From Ideonella_A sakaiensis_A (GTDB taxonomy: Bacteria; Pseudomonadota; Gammaproteobacteria; Burkholderiales; Burkholderiaceae_C): a stretch of 64,000 nucleotides of DNA. Below, one piece after another: positions 63,761-64,000 of the stretch. Below the pieces are notes generated by a model. It was not told the DNA's origin, made no database searches, and saw nothing but the letters and a program-made list of their open reading frames with translations. Made by a program: the position numbers and the translations under genes. The DNA lies in NCBI RefSeq assembly GCF_048320135.1, contig NZ_CP182947.1, forward strand, positions 496,001 through 560,000. Direction: 5' to 3'. Every line of letters begins with the position of its first letter. Positions within the stretch are counted from its first letter, which is position 1.

Positions 63761-64000
63761 ATGAGCCAGCAGATCCTTTCCCAGGACGAGGTCGATGCCC
63801 TGCTGCAGGGCATCACCGGCGATTCGCCGGAAACCGAGCACGAGCCGGTCGAAGCCGGCGGCATCCGCGAATACGACATCTCCAGCCAGGAGCGCATCGT
63901 CCGCGGCCGCATGCCGACGATGGAGATCATCAACGAGCGTTTTGCCCGCAACATCCGGCTCGGCCTGTTCGACTTCATCCGCAAGAGCCCGGAGATCTCG
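63761..64000 (+). CDS. fliM: Flagellar motor switch protein FliM, N-terminal part (cut by window edge)
   Basis: Only the first 80 codons are present and the frame is open at the edge. The N-terminal CheY-P-binding segment is clear (QQILSQDEVDALLQGITGD), followed by the start of the middle domain (IREYDISSQERIVRGRMPTMEIINERFARNIRLGLFDFIRK). It continues the fliL-fliM order of the export/switch operon. Confidence 0.95.
   Translation, partial: MSQQILSQDEVDALLQGITGDSPETEHEPVEAGGIREYDISSQERIVRGRMPTMEIINERFARNIRLGLFDFIRKSPEIS

Overview
The window is about 64 kb of GC-rich chromosomal DNA with dense, short-spaced genes. It looks like a betaproteobacterium, most likely Burkholderiales. The grounds are FlhDC-controlled flagella, a coaBC-dut pair, a dapA-bamC-MBL operon, and REP-like and G/C-tract intergenic repeats of a kind I recall from Burkholderiales. 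The family cannot be fixed from the sequence. I saw no rRNA, tRNA, CRISPR, phage or insertion sequence.

Region 1 (1-8.3 kb) is housekeeping. It holds the start of nadE (NAD+ synthetase, cut by the window edge), a FemAB-like acyltransferase, a secreted M16 protease, and the soluble pyrophosphatase ppa beside a divergent membrane H+-pyrophosphatase hppA.

Region 2 (8.3-17.7 kb) is a five-gene minus-strand operon of poorly understood function. In transcription order it encodes a circularly permuted ATP-grasp protein, an alpha-E protein, a large transglutaminase/DUF2126 protein, an ATP-grasp/alpha-E fusion and a second transglutaminase. It looks like a peptide-bond-making and peptide-bond-breaking system present as two paralogous half-sets. 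comEC lies upstream.

Region 3 (20.4-40.2 kb) is mixed metabolism and repair: ridA-like, dsbB, an AlkC-like glycosylase, parE-GNAT-parC, an MFS transporter with a tiny coupled membrane protein and a methyltransferase, dapA-bamC-MBL, a lipoprotein, a RoxA-like hydroxylase, a SlyD-like isomerase, coaBC-dut, egtD and an SLC13 permease.

Region 4 (40.2-64 kb) is a flagellar island: motAB, flhDC, two putative flagellin-modification genes (a glycosyltransferase-methyltransferase fusion and a GT41 O-GlcNAc-transferase-like protein), two tandem flagellins, fliD, fliS, fliT, a YcgR-like PilZ brake, fliE, and fliF-G-H-I-J-K-L-M (fliM cut by the right edge). Five sigma-28 promoters share one local form, CTCAAG followed after a fixed spacing by (G/T)(C/A)CGATA. 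They precede motA, fliC1, fliD, fliS and a transcript-sized segment between flhC and motA that ends in an intrinsic terminator. That segment is a candidate flagellar small RNA, in the position of E. coli MotR. FlhDC would turn on the basal-body genes (fliE/fliF), and FliA would then turn on motor, filament and chaperone genes.
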